DNA from: Delphinus delphis
Taxonomy: Eukaryota; Chordata; Mammalia; Artiodactyla; Delphinidae
Length of the DNA: 64,000 bases
Direction: 5' to 3'
Assembly (NCBI RefSeq): GCF_949987515.2
Contig: NC_082686.1
Span: 47,531,559 to 47,595,558, forward strand
Each line of letters starts with the position of its first letter. The stretch's first letter is position 1. Made by a program: the position numbers and the translations under genes. Below the pieces are notes generated by a model that was not told the DNA's origin, searched no databases, and saw nothing but the letters and a program-made list of their open reading frames with translations. Positions 34,047-46,347 of the stretch are shown in pieces.

Positions 34047-34061
34047 ACTATCGGGGTTTTT

Positions 34062-34287
34062 AAAAATATTTATTTTTGGCTGCGTCGGGTCTTAGTTGCG
34101 GCACACAGGATCTTTCTTTGCGGCGCGGGGGCTTCTCTCTAGTTGCGGTGCACAGGCTCAGTAGTTGTGGCACACAGCTTTAGTTGCCCTGCAACATGTG
34201 GGATCTTTGTTCCCCGACCAGGGATCGAACCCATGTCCCCTGCATTGGAAGGTGGATTCTTAACCGCTGGACCACCAGGGAAGTTCC
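34062..34287 (-). mobile_element. Older CHR-type SINE, antisense
   Basis: ggctgcgtcgggtcttagtt ... ggaccaccagggaagttcc. A 15-bp duplication actatYggggttttt lies at 34047-34061 and 34288-34302 (one mismatch). Confidence 0.94.
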
Positions 34288-34302
34288 ACTATTGGGGTTT
34301 TT

Positions 34303-36492
34303 AGGTGCTTTTATTCAGGTGTATATTCTAAGTACATGCACAGAGGCAGCAGGTAAAAAGTTGGGTAGGATGAAATTATGGGTAAATAAAAGTATAGAGT
34401 TAACCTTTATTTGAAATTTAACTAATTAAACCCCTACCTTATGTGACAAATTCACAATGCCAAGGATACCAAAATGAGCCAGCTGAGGTCCTGCTCCCAA
34501 GGGACTCATCTCACATAGGTCTTTGTGTCCTTCCAATCCCACTTGCACAGCTTAGCATGGATCCCACACTCGCCTTACATGGGTTTCACATAGCTTCTTT
34601 AAATGTCAGTCTGGCCTCCAGGATGGAAGAGAGAGTATGCTCCCTCAGGACAGCACCAGCTCCCCACCTCCAAGTATGACCCCAGAGCACCCAAGTCCAT
34701 GCCGAGCGCACAGAGGTGTTCTGAAGTTGATAAAACCGTAATCCTTCCCAGCCTGCCCTAAGGCCTTCCTCATGAAGCCTGGTTTTTCATCTGGTTTGTC
34801 TCACAGTAGAGGCTTTATTAACCAAATGTTAATCTACGAAAACCAGCTTCAGACAGCTGCTGGTGGTTTTCCTTCACAGGACGTCCAGCAGGATCCCACA
34901 GTGCCACAGCCTGCAGTTGTCAACATGTATTTGTTCTGGATGTTCCTAAGTGATAGAACTGCAGAGCAGATTTCTCCTGGCTTCTCCACTGGGTGCAACA
35001 CAGGGAAGCCCATTCCCCTTTCTCGATGCCAGGAGTCACTCAGGCGCTCAGCCCAGGGTCCCTCCCCTCAGGACTGGTTCAGGAGTCCGTTGCTAAATCA
35101 GCCTTGGTTTGGCAAATAAGCGCAGGCCTTTGAAGTCTTTGTCACTACTGACCAGGTTTCAAAAACCTTCCTTCTCCTTTTACCTGTTTACAGTGTCAGT
35201 ATTCTTTGACACTTCTTAAATAAATGAATTCAAGGCTGAGCCACTTTTTGTCTCCACTCCCCCTGCCAGCCCCCTTAAAATAGCTAGCTATCTGGTAAAC
35301 AATTAGAAGAGAGGATGTAAAATTATGAGATTTGGATTGCAATGACTCAGTTGCAAGAGAAGCTCATTTAGGCGGAAGAAAAAAAAACCTTTCCTGCGAA
35401 GGGTCGGGCTTGTACAATATCCCCATTCTAATCCTGTGGCGGTCAGTGAGATGACTCAGAGCCACTTCTGACAAAGTCTGGGGAGTGAAATATTGTCTTA
35501 TACTGAATCTTCCTTTTTTGATTAGTGTGGAGCCTGTATCCTGCTTCCAGAGGCAGGATCCAGTTTTCTTATTCATTTTCACCACAGTTGGAATGGAAAA
35601 ACTGAAGTCATTGCTCTGATGGCAAGAAACATCTTGTGGCGCCCACAGAGCCAGCAGTCGCTGCAGACAGGCGTCGGGGTGCCTTTCGCCCCTTTTCTGT
35701 ATGGAAAGAGCTGCACTCCACTGAAACAGATGATTTTTAGTGCAGGCTAACATGGCAGAAATAACTTAGACTCTGTTGATTTTTTTCTTTTTTGTTTATA
35801 AAGATTTCTCTGTTTCTTATAATCAACATCCATGAATTGGCCATAAAACTGTATTCCTCAGTTTGAGGTCAAGAACTTTCTTGAGAGGTCAGGGAGATTC
35901 CAAAATGGTTTGTGGAAACTAGCGCTGCAGAAATCCAAAAAGTAAGTTGGGGTGGAAGAAACAAGCAGTGCCTTTGTATAGGGAAGGTGAGCAAATCTTT
36001 TGGATTTCCATCTTTCTTCTAAGGCTGAAAAATAAGGAAGGAAACCTGAAGGAGAGAAAGAGAGAAATGGAACAAAGAAATGAGGATGTGCCTGGCCCAG
36101 TTAGACATGCCCTACACACATTACTGTGTTTAATCTTTCACAACAATGGGTTGAGACAGGTCTGTTACCCTCCCAGGAGTCACTTCCCTTACCCTTCTTC
36201 TCTCCTTTCAAAGCCCACTTCACATGATAAATGATAAAATGCTAGATATACACTTTGCCTGTGGGTAGGAATGGCCAAAGGACCCGGTTCTGACTATGGT
36301 TAATAATAGAAAGTTTGTTGGCAGAATTGGGAAAAGAAGAGCTCTCTTGTCTTCTACCTGCCCCCTGCTTCCTACATATGAATGCAATTGTATGAAGACA
36401 TGGTGTCTGGAACTGTAGCAGCCGTCTTGCAACCAAGAGGCAAAAAATCTGAGGGTTAAAAGTTTTCATACTGAGGATGGTAGAATGGAGGA
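34303..36492. other. Repeat-poor intergenic stretch
   Basis: About 2.2 kb with no family I can name. The longest open reading is 129 codons on the minus strand (35364-35753). It has no similarity I recognise, no splice context and no start context worth calling. Confidence 0.55.
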
Positions 36493-37735
36493 TGGAAAGA
36501 GCTGGATTCTTTTCGTTTAATTATTTTTAATTGAAGTATAGTTGATTTACAATATTGTCCTAGTTTCAGGTGTACAGAAAAGTGATTGTTATATATATAG
36601 TGGTGGTGGTTGTTTTTTGCTTATTTTCCATTATAGGTTATTACAAGACATTGAATATAGTTCCCTGTGCTTTACAGTAAATCCTTGTTGCTTATCTGTT
36701 TTATGTATAGTAGTCTGTATGTGTTAATCTCACAGCCTAATTAATCCCCCCCTTTGATAACCATATGTTATCTTCTATGTCTGTAAATCTTCTAAGTCTG
36801 TAAGTCTGTTTCTGTTTTGTTTATAGATTCATTTGTATTATTTTTTAGATTCCACATATAAGTGATATCATATAATATTTGTCTTTGACTTACTTTGCTT
36901 AGTATAGAATTCTCTAAGTCTATTCATGTTGCTGCAAATGGCAATATTTCATTCTTTTTAATGGCTGACTAATATTCCATTGTATTTATACCACATCTTC
37001 TTAAGTCAGTCATCTGTTGATGGGCACTTGGGTTGTTTCCAAGTCTTGGCTATTGTAAATAGTGCTGGATGAACATTGGGGTGCATGTATCTTTTCTAAT
37101 TAGGGTTTTTGTCTTTTCTGAATATATGTCCAGGAGTGGGATTGCTGGATCATATGGTAGCTCTGTTTTTAGTTTTTTAAGGAACCTCCATACTGTTTTC
37201 CATAGTGGCTACACCAGTTTACATTCCCACCAAAAGTGTAGGAGGGTTCCCTTTTCTCCATACCCTCTCCAGCATTTATTATTTGTAGACTTGTTGATAA
37301 TAGCCATTCTGACTGGTGTGAGGTGATAACTCATTATAGTTTTGATTTGCATTTCTCTAATAATTAGCAGTGTTGAGAATCTTTTCATGTGCCCGTTGGC
37401 CATCTGTATGTTTTCTTTGAAGAAATATCTGTTTAGGTCTTCTGCCCATTTTTTGATTGGATTGTTTGTTTTGTTTTGTTTTTTGGGTTTTTTTGAGCTG
37501 TATGAGTTGTTTGTACATTTTGGATATTAACTCCTCATTAGTTGCATGATTTGCAAATATTTTCTCCCATTCTGTAGGTTGTCTTTTTGTTTTTTCTTGG
37601 TGTTTTCCTTTGCTGTGCAAAAGCTTTTAAGTTTGATTAGATTTACATTTGTTTATTTTTGCTTTTATTTCTTTTGGCTTGGGAGACTGATCTAAGAAAA
37701 TATTGCTATGATTTTATGTCCAAGAATGTTTTGCC

Positions 37736-37750
37736 AAAAAAAAAAAAAAA
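37736..37750 (+). mobile_element. Poly(A)-only insertion with target-site duplication
   Basis: A run of about 15 A lies between two copies of AGAATGTTTTGCC (37723-37735 and 37751-37763). The L1 sequence is otherwise continuous across it. Confidence 0.85.
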
Positions 37751-38380
37751 AGAATGTTTTGCCTATGTTCTCTTCTAGGAGTTTTATGGTGTCATGCCTT
37801 ATATTTAGGTCTTTAAACCATTTTGAGTTTATTTTTGTACATGGTTTGAGGGAGTGTTCTAATTTCATTGATTTAAATGTAACTGTCCAGATTTCCCAAC
37901 ACCACTTGTTGAAGAAACTGTCTTTTCTCCACTGTGTATTCTTACCTCCTTTGTTGTAGATTAATGACCATAGTTGTGTGGGTTTATTTCTGGGCTCTCT
38001 ATTCTGTTCCATTGATCCATATGTCTGTTTTTGTGCCAATACCACGCTGTTTTGATTACTATAGCTTTGTAGTATTGTCTGAAGTCTGGAAGGTTTATCA
38101 GCTTTGTTCTTTTTCCTCAGGATTGCTTTGGCTTTTGTGGTTCCATATAAATTTTAGGATTATCTGTTCTAGTTCTTTGAAAAATGTCATAGGTATTTTG
38201 ATAGGGATTGCATTAAATCTGTAGATTTATTTGGGTAGTATGGACATTTAAACAATATTAATTCTTCCAATCCAAGAGCATGGGATAGCTTTCCATTTCT
38301 TGAATCAGTTTTCTTTATCAACGTTTTATAGTTTTCAGTGTATAGGTCTTTCACCTCCTTGGTTAAGTTTATTCCAAGGT

Positions 38381-38737
38381 TTTTTTTTGTTTTTTTTTTT
38401 TACAATGAGGTGTAACTTTATTTATTTTTTTAAGATGTTGGGGGTAGGAGTTTATTAGTTTATTTATTTATTTTTGCTGTGTCGGGTCTTCATTTCTGTG
38501 TGAGGGCTTTCTCTAGTTGTCGCAAGTGGGGGCCACTCTTCATCGCGGTGCACGGGCCTCTCACCATCGCGGCCTCTCTTGTTGTGGAGCACAGGCTCCA
38601 GATGCGCAGGCTCAGTAGTTGCGGCTCACGGGCCTAGTTGCTCTGCGGCATGTGGGATCCTCCCAGACCAGGACTTGAACCCGTGTCCCCTGCATTAGCA
38701 GGCAGACTCTCAACCACTGTGCCACCAGGGAAGCCCC
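38381..38737 (-). mobile_element. CHR-type SINE, antisense, inside L1
   Basis: CCAAGGT repeats at 38374-38380 and 38738-38744. The body is ctgtgtcgggtcttcatttc ... ccaccagggaagcccc. The tail side contains agatgttgggggtaggagtt, shared with the copy at 54994. Confidence 0.92.
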
Positions 38738-38759
38738 CCAAGGTATTTTTTTTGACACA

Positions 38760-38915
38760 GTGTTTTTTGTTTCTTTGGTTTTTTTGTTTTGGTTTGGTTT
38801 GGATTTGGCTGCACCGTGTGACTTGCAGGATCTCAGTTCCCCAACCAGGGATTAAAAAAGGGACCATGGCAGTGAAAGCCCAGAATCCTAACCACTAGGC
38901 CACCAGGGAACTCCC
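38760..38915 (-). mobile_element. Short CHRS-like SINE, antisense, inside L1
   Basis: ttggctgcaccgtgtgactt ... ctaggccaccagggaactcc. The imperfect flanks are tgacacagt and tgacagt. Confidence 0.85.
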
Positions 38916-39497
38916 TGACAGTTTTAAATGGAAGTGTTTTCTTTACTTTCTCTTTTTGATATTTCACTGTAAGAGATTTCTGTATATTAATCTTGTATCC
39001 TGCTACCTTCATTTATTAATTCTAATAGTTTTTTTGTGGAGGCTTTAGGATTCTCTATTTAGAGTATCATGTCACCTGCAAATACTGACAGTTTTACCTC
39101 TTCACTTCCAATTTGGATACCTTTTATTTCTTTTTCTTGTATAATTGCTGTGGCTAGAACTTCTAATACTATGTTGAATGGAAGTGGTGGAATGGGCATC
39201 CCTGTCTCATTCCTGAATTTAGTGGGAAGGCTTTCAGTTTTTCACTATTGAGTATTATGTTGTCTGTGGGTTAGGCATAAATGGCTTTTATTATGTTGAG
39301 ATTTGTTGCCTTTATACCCAATTTGGTGAGAGATTTTATCATGAATGGGTGCTGAATTTTGTCAAATGCTTTTTTGAATCTATTGAGATGATCATGTGGT
39401 TTTTGGAAAGAGCTGGATTCTTCATGATATTGTTGAGACCACTCAATCAGTTCTGGAACTACCTACTTCTAGAGACTTTTTTATATGAGATTTTTTT

Positions 39498-39710
39498 GTT
39501 GTTGTTGTTGTTGTTGTTGCAGTATCCGGGCCTCTCACTGTTGTGGCCTCTCCCGTTGTGGAGCACAGGCTCCGGATGCGCAGGCTCAGTGGCCATGGCT
39601 CACAGGCCCAGCCGCTCTGTGGCATGTGGGACCTTCCTAGACCGGGGCACGAACCTGCGTCCCCTGCATTGGCAGGCAGACTCTCAACCACTGCGCCACC
39701 AGGGAAGCCC
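39498..39710 (-). mobile_element. Young CHR-type SINE, antisense, (GTT)n tail
   Basis: The tail became (gtt)8. The body is gcctctcactgttgtggcct ... ccaccagggaagccc. The flanks tatatgagattttttt and tatctgagatatttttt are near-duplicates. Confidence 0.93.
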
Positions 39711-39885
39711 TATCTGAGATATTTTTTATGTGAGATATCCACTTTCAGCTGGATATTCTGTTACTTGCAGCCCAAAGCATCCTAATAGATGAAATATGAC
39801 TATTTCCATTTTACTGCACTAGATGTGTTTCACCTGACCAGAAAATTATATCGCTGATCACTGCATTGGAAACAAAGCATAGTTG

Positions 39886-40228
39886 ATTTTTTTTTAAACA
39901 AAATAATTCACCTTTTTAAAAAATTAATTTGTTAATTTTGCCTGTGTTGGGTCTTCGTTGCTGCGCTTGGGCTTTCTCTAGTTGCGGCGAGCAGGGGTTA
40001 CTCTTCGTTGCGGTGCATGGGCTTCTCATTGCAGTGTCTTCTCTTGTTGCGGAGGACAGGCTCTAGGCGCATGGGCTTTAGTAGTTGTGGCTCGCTGGTT
40101 CTAGAGCACAGGCCCAGTACTTGTGGCGTATGGGCTTAGTTGCTCCGCAGCATGTGGACCAGGGCTCGAACCCATGTCCCCTGCATTGGCAGGCAGATTC
40201 TTAACCACTGTGCCACCGGGAAAGTCCC
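39886..40228 (-). mobile_element. CHR-type SINE, antisense
   Basis: AAAGCATAGTTG (39874-39885) and AAAGCATAATTG (40229-40240) flank it. The body is gcctgtgttgggtcttcgtt ... gccaccgggaaagtccc. Confidence 0.93.
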
Positions 40229-40400
40229 AAAGCATAATTGCTTCATAAGCTGTTTGAAATCATCTCTTGTGCAGTTCTGTGGTTTTCAGCTTAATACATT
40301 TCCTCCTCACTGTCCTTCATGTGTGGATGATAACATGTAATAGTCCATGAAATGGCCATGTACCACAGATAACCTATAGAATAGGTTAACCTTACATTCT

Positions 40401-40447
40401 GTTCTTTCTTTTTTTTTTTTTTAACCACTGCGCCACCAGGGAAGCCC
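40401..40447 (-). mobile_element. Minimal SINE: head joined directly to poly(A)
   Basis: Only the first ~25 nt of the CHR head (reverse: aaccactgcgccaccaggga agccc) and a T-rich tail are present. ACATTCT flanks it at 40394-40400 and 40448-40454. Confidence 0.85.
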
Positions 40448-40454
40448 ACATTCT

Positions 40455-41240
40455 CTTATTTCTTATTTCTTATGATCCAGTTGCTCAAAGATTGGCACCA
40501 GTCTTCAACCATTAGTCTTATAATTGGGCTAACACTCTTCCTAGCAGACTGATAGAAGTTCTGAGGCTGATACAACATATGAATCTATGATTATTCTCTC
40601 CTACCATGATGATGATTATACCAGGTTCATGGTTTAGAATAGTTCTGTTATTCAGAATGACTGCTAGCAAAGCCATCAGTCACACTTAAGCTTTCCCTCA
40701 CATATATATGTTATACACTATATGACATTCTCAGAAAGACAAAATAGTGATTATTAGTTGCCAGGAATTCAAGGTAGGGGGAGGATAATAAAAGGATAGA
40801 ACGCAGGAGTCTTTTTAGGGCAATGGTACTGAGCAGTATCGGGATTGTGGTGGTAGTTACATGAATCTGTACATGCACTTATTCCTAGAAGTATACATGC
40901 CCAAAAAAGTTCATTTTACTATGTGGCCATTTAAAAATTAAATTCATCCCATTAAATATTGTTTCTAGCCAGTCATTCATCAGTAAGTCCAAATTGATTT
41001 ACTGTTTCGTCTAATTATTATCAAGAAAGAGGGGATGCTATAGTTAGCTATAGCTGTGTTTAAAAAAAAACAGTAGCTAGGTCAAGAAAAGTAAATACCT
41101 AGATCTGATTGCTGTAATTGACAACAGTAGTTGGCTTCACTAAGAGGTACAGAAGAGAACAGAGTTTCATGAAATAAAACTGCAAGTTCTTAATTGCTGA
41201 GGCCTCCACCAATTTGTGTGCAGGGGTTAGGGGCTAAGAA
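40455..41240. other. Intergenic, nothing firm
   Basis: The segment 40740-40940 (caggaattcaaggtaggggg ... tggttacatgaatctgtaca-like) resembles a decayed L1 3' region. Confidence 0.45.
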
Positions 41241-41628
41241 TAAAAGCCATTTCTCTCATTACAAAATCTCAGGGTCCATGATCTCAACTGATATAGAAAT
41301 AAACATTTGACAAAATTCAACACCTTTCATAATAAAAAAACTCAACAAGCTAGGATTAGAAAAAAGTTTCTTAAACATAATAAAGGCCATATATGAAAAA
41401 CCCACAGCCAACATATACAATGGTGAACGACTGAAAGCTTTTCCTCTAAGACCAGGAATAAGGTAAGAATGCTCATTTTCACCACTTCTATTCAACGTGG
41501 TACTAGAAGCTCTATTCAGAGCAATCGGGCAAGATAAAAGAAATAAAAGGCATCCAAATTGGAAAGGAAGAAGTAAAATTATCTCTGCTTACAAGTAACA
41601 AGATCCTATATGTAGGAAACCCTAAAGA

Positions 41629-41629
<1 letters not shown>

Positions 41630-41679
<50 letters not shown>
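41630..41679. repeat. (CA)n microsatellite
   Basis: About 24 dinucleotides inside the old L1. A short (tg)n lies at 41744-41761. Confidence 0.95.
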
Positions 41680-41681
<2 letters not shown>

Positions 41682-42214
41682 GTTAGAACGAATAAGAAAA
41701 TTCAGCAAAGTTGCAGGATACAAAATCAACACACAAAAATCTGTTGTGTGTGTGTGTGTGTTTCTTTAAATCAGTTGTGCTTCTGTACTAACAATGAACA
41801 GTCCAAAGGAGATTAAGAAAACAATTCAATTTACAGTAGCATCAAGAAGAATGAAATACTTGGCAATAAACTTAACCAAGGAGGTTAATTACACTTGAAA
41901 ACTACAAAACATTCCTGAAAGAAATTAAACACATCAATAAATGGAAACACGTCCCATGTTCACGGATTAGAAGGTTTAATATTGTTAAGATGTCAATACT
42001 ACCCAACATGATCTACAGATTCAATGCAATCTTCATCAAAATCTCAACACTTCTTTTTCAGAAATAGAAAATTCATCCTAAAATTATAATGGAATTTTAT
42101 CAAGTAACCCCAAATAGTCAAAACAATTTCGAAAATAAAGAACAATGTTGGAGGTCTAACATTCCTGATCTCAAAACTTACTATAATTCTTTGACAATCA
42201 AAGCAGCGTGGTAT

Positions 42215-42420
42215 GGGCTTCCGTGGCGGCGCAGTGGTTGGGAGTCCGCCTGCCAATGCAGGGGACACGGGTTCATGCCCCGGTCCGGGAAGATCCCACA
42301 TGCCGCGGAGAGGCTGGGCCCATGAGCCATGGCCGCTGAGCCTGCGCGTCCGGAGCCCGTGCTCCGCAACGGGAGAGGCCACAACAGTGAGAGGCCCGCG
42401 TACCGCAAAAAAAAAAAAAA
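42215..42420 (+). mobile_element. Young CHR-type SINE, sense
   Basis: gggcttccgtggcggcgcag, B-box gggttcatgcccc, end gcccgcgtaccgc plus A-run. Nested in the old L1. Confidence 0.95.
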
Positions 42421-43258
42421 AGATCAAAGATGTAAATGTTAGAGCTAAAACTTCTAAGAAAACATAGTAAAAAAGCTTTAAAAAAAAAGAGAAAGCTTTA
42501 GGCCGTTGGATTTGGCAATGATTTTCTGACACCAAAAGCACAGTCAAGAAAAGAAAAATAGTTAAATAGGACTTCATCAAAATTAAGAACTTTTGTGCAT
42601 CAAAAGGCACTATCAACAGAGTGAAAAGGAAACCCCCAGAATAGGGGAAAATATTCACAAATTGTATGTCTTATAAGGGATTGATATCCAGAATATATAT
42701 TTTTAAACTACAACTCAACAACAACAACAACAAATCCAATTTTAAATGGGCAAAAGACTTCACATCTCCAAAGATATACAAGTGGCTACTAAGCCCGTGA
42801 AAAGACACTCAGTATCTAATCATTAGGGAAATTCATTTCAAAACCACAATGAGATATCACTTCATACCCATTAAGATAGCTATTATCAAAAAAACCAAAC
42901 AAAAAACAAACGCAGAAAGTTACAAGCGTGGACAAGGATGTGAAGAAAGTGGAACCCATTGCTGGTAGGAATGTAAAATGGTGCAGCCACTGTGAGAAAT
43001 GGTATGGTGATTTTTCCAAAAAAAAAAAAAAATAGAATTACAGTACAATCCAGCAGTTCCACTTCTGGGTATATACCCAGAGAAGCAGGAACTCTTAACA
43101 GATATTTGTATGCCCATGTTCATAGTAGCATTATTCACAATAGCCAAAAGGTGGCAGCAACTCAAGCGTCCATTGACAGATGAATGAATAAACAAAATGT
43201 GGTATTGGTGTGTGTATATATATGTATATATATACATATATACAGACAGATATATACA

Positions 43259-43519
43259 TACAGTTGATCCTTGTATGTCTCAGGGGTTATGGGCGCTGAC
43301 CCTCTGCACAGTCAAAAACCTGCATATAGGGCTTCCCTGGTGGCGCAGTGGTTGAGAGTCCACCTGCCGATGCAGGGGACACGGGTTCGTGCCCCGGTCC
43401 GGGAAGATCCTACATGCCGCGGAGCGGCTGGGCCCGTGAGCCATAGCCGCTGAGCCTGTGTGTCCGGAGCCTGTGCTCCGCAGCGGGAGAGGCCACAACA
43501 GTGAGAGGCCCGCGTACAG

Positions 43520-43552
<33 letters not shown>

Positions 43553-43712
43553 CATATAACTTTTCACCTGTCCTCATATCCACAGTTCAGGATCCAAGGA
43601 ACAATCAACCATGGATTATGTAATATTGCAGTACATATTTAGTGAAAAAAATCTGAATATGGGTGGACCCGCACAGTTCAAACCCATGTTGTTCAAGGGT
43701 CCACTGTGTGTG
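43259..43712 (-). mobile_element. Tigger-type DNA transposon copy split by a SINE
   Basis: Left end acagttgatccttgtatgtc, right end gttgttcaagggtccactgt. Same family as 30725-30955. The SINE at 43329-43540 splits it. Confidence 0.85.
43329..43540 (+). mobile_element. Young CHR-type SINE inside the Tigger copy
   Basis: Full-length head to A-tail. The duplication AAAACCTGCATATA (about 43315-43328 and 43545-43558) is perfect. Confidence 0.96.
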
Positions 43713-44150
43713 TATATGTATGTGTGTGTGTATATATATATTTATATGTATTATACACAGCAGTATATATTTGAGCCTTTAAAAGCAATAAAATTCTAAC
43801 ACATGCTACAACATGGATGAACCTAGAGGACATTATGCTAAGTGAAATAAGCCAGACACAAAAAGACACATATTGTATGATTCCACTTATATGATACACC
43901 TGTGTCAAATTCATAGAGGCAGAAAGTAGAATGGTGGTTGCTAGGGGCTGGGGATAGGGGGGAGTGGGAAGTTATTGTTTAATTAGTACAGAGTTTCATT
44001 TTGGGAAGATGGAGTAGTTCTGGACATGGATGGTGGTGATGGTTGCACAACAATATGAATGTACTTAAGGGCTCTGAACTATACACTGAAAAATGGTTAA
44101 AAGGGTCAATTTTATGTTATGTGTATTTTACCACCGAAACAAACAAAAAA

Positions 44151-45628
44151 TCTCTGGGTCAGTGTGCCATGCTTGGAATTTAGAATGACAGATACCAAAA
44201 AGTCTTTTTGAGTGGCTTTTGCACAGGTGTTAAGCATTTGATCAAGCCAGATGTCAGTAAGGAAGATGGAGTGAAAATGGCTGTAGGTTTCAGCTGCAGT
44301 ATCTTCCAACAAGTTAGAACAGCGTGGCTTGTTGTGTGAGGTTCCTGTCTTGCTAGTTTTATTGGAAATGAATACTGTCCACATCAGTGGAGAGTTTTAT
44401 TAACTAGGGCTTATTGGGTTCACTAAAACAGTCCCATTATTTAACAACTCAAAAGGTTCTTCAGGCACAGACATCTTATGTCACTACAGCACCGAACAGA
44501 ACTCCGTCTAAGATGCTCTGTAGATAACTTCTTAGCACAAGGAATGCATTTTCCTGGGAACACACTGGAGCCTCCACATGACCCTTAAGAAGACACTGAC
44601 CTCTTTGAAACTAGGACTGCAAGATCCAGGGGACTGGGAGACGACTTCCAGTTGCACAGATTTTTCTGAACTCTGCTTCTCAAGAAAGACTAAATGAAGG
44701 AGTCATCGGAAGACTCAAAATAGAATCTGTCACATACCAATCCTATGAGGTAATGCATGATGTTGCAGAGGCATTAAGATGAAGGAAGACAGATAATCTG
44801 GGCCTCTTTTAACATGGTTTATTGGCTTCTAGAGAGACTCTAAGACTGTGGAAAAATTCTCCTCTTCTATAAAAATATATTAAAATATATAGACCTATCG
44901 GACTCTTTTAAACTGAAAATAACATTTAAATCCTAGGATCAGGACTAACACCAGCAGAAGGAAGGCATTTCCGACTCCCCAGCCTCCTTCCAGCCAGCCC
45001 AGATACCATCAGTCTCCCTGCTAATGCAGAGACAGAGTCTGTATTTCAGGATCTTCATCTTTGACCTCTTTCTGTCTGAAACATAAAATACCATTGTCAG
45101 AGGTTTTAGATAGCCTATAGCTTCATGTAAGCTTTTTCAGTTCACACCAGTGAGATTTCCCCATATGGACTGAGGTCAATTCTTGACCTCTGGAATCCTT
45201 CATGTGTTATCCTCAAGGTAGCTGCTTTTTTATAAATTAGCTGTGTATATTCTTGGATCAACCACATCCTTGGAAAACTTACTGCATCTCATCCAAGAAA
45301 CCTAGCCTCCATTCTGTGCTCTCCAGAGATAGCTGTGTGAGTTTCAGGAGCAATAACTCAGGCAGAGGGTCCTCTGCAGTCAGGCAAGCCCCAAATTTGG
45401 ATAAGGTTTCACTTGAATATTCATTGGTTTTAGTAATTTGGTGAAAGTAGGAGAAGACTCCTAATTCCAAGGGGTCAAATATCCTCCCTGAAACTAAAAT
45501 GGAAAAGATGAACTGACTCATGGAAAGGATTTTGTGATAAATCTAATGTCCTGGGACCACTTTTGTAATAGTACCTCCTCTTCTCATCACTCATTTCCCT
45601 TCTGTGTCACTTGAATAATATCATTTTT
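44151..45628. other. Repeat-poor intergenic stretch
   Basis: No repeat or gene recognised over about 1.5 kb. Confidence 0.55.
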
Positions 45629-45741
45629 AAAGACTTAATAAAGAGCAGAAGCAAGAAGAACTACAATCCTGCAGCCTGTGGAAAAAAAACCACATTCGCA
45701 GAAAGATAGACAAGATGAAAAGGCAGAGGGCTATGTAGCAG

Positions 45742-46347
45742 ATGAAGGAACAAAATAAAACCCCAGAAAAACAACTAAATGAAGTGGAGATAGGCAACCT
45801 TCCAGAAAAAGAATTCAGAAGAATGATAGTAAGTATGATACAGGACATAGGAAAAAGAATGGAGGCAAAGATTGAGAAGATGCAAGAAATGTTTAACAAA
45901 GACTTAAAAGAATTAAAGAGCAAACACCTAGAAGAATTAAAGAACAAACAAACAGAGATGAACAATACAATAACTGAAATGAAAAATACACTAGGATGAA
46001 TCAATAGCAGAATAACTGAGGCAGAAGAACAGATAAGTGACCTGGAAGACAGAATGGTGGAATTCACTGCTGTGGAACAGAATAAAGAAAAAAGAATGAA
46101 AAGAAATGAAGACAGCCTAAAAGACCTCTGGGACAACATTAAACACAATAACATTCGCATTATAGGGGTCCCAGCAGGAGAAGAGAGAGAGAAAGGACCC
46201 GAGAAAATATTTGAAGAGATTATAGTTGAAAACTTCCCTAACATGGGAAAGGAAATAGCCACCCAAGTCCAGGAATCACAGAGAGTCCCAGGCAGGATAA
46301 ACCCAAGGAGAAACACACTGAGACACATAGTTAAAGACAAAAATTGA
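45742..46347 (+). pseudogene. L1 ORF1 remnant
   Basis: Reads as L1 ORF1p: an N-terminal region, a coiled coil rich in K/E (KIEKMQEMFNKDLKELKSKH), then the RRM-containing region (DNIKHNNIRIIGVPAGEERE). An in-frame TGA at 45997-45999 breaks it. It is then disrupted by an internal duplication after HIVKDKN. ORF1p is the RNA-binding chaperone of L1 particles; this copy cannot make it. Confidence 0.9.

Larger units (their letters stand above)
36512..39403 (-). mobile_element. Older L1 insertion, antisense, with nested insertions
   Basis: The left edge ttgaagtatagttgatttac is an antisense L1 3' UTR, and diverged ORF2 pieces run to about 39400. It is bracketed by a perfect 19-bp duplication TGGAAAGAGCTGGATTCTT (36493-36511 and 39404-39422). 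It carries two SINEs and a poly(A)-only insertion. The ORF2 reading is broken in many places. Confidence 0.94.
41240..44150 (+). mobile_element. Old L1, sense, with nested elements
   Basis: A diverged ORF2 and 3' UTR: ataataaaggccatatatga, ggaagaagtaaaattatctc, the 3' UTR block aacatggatgaacctagagg and terminal actgaaaaatggttaaaagg. It is interrupted by a (CA)n, a young SINE, and a Tigger-type element that itself holds another SINE. Confidence 0.85.

Noticed and set aside
35364..35753. 129-codon minus-strand open frame
   Set aside because: No family similarity or splice context. This length arises by chance, and it is only noted as part of the repeat-poor island.
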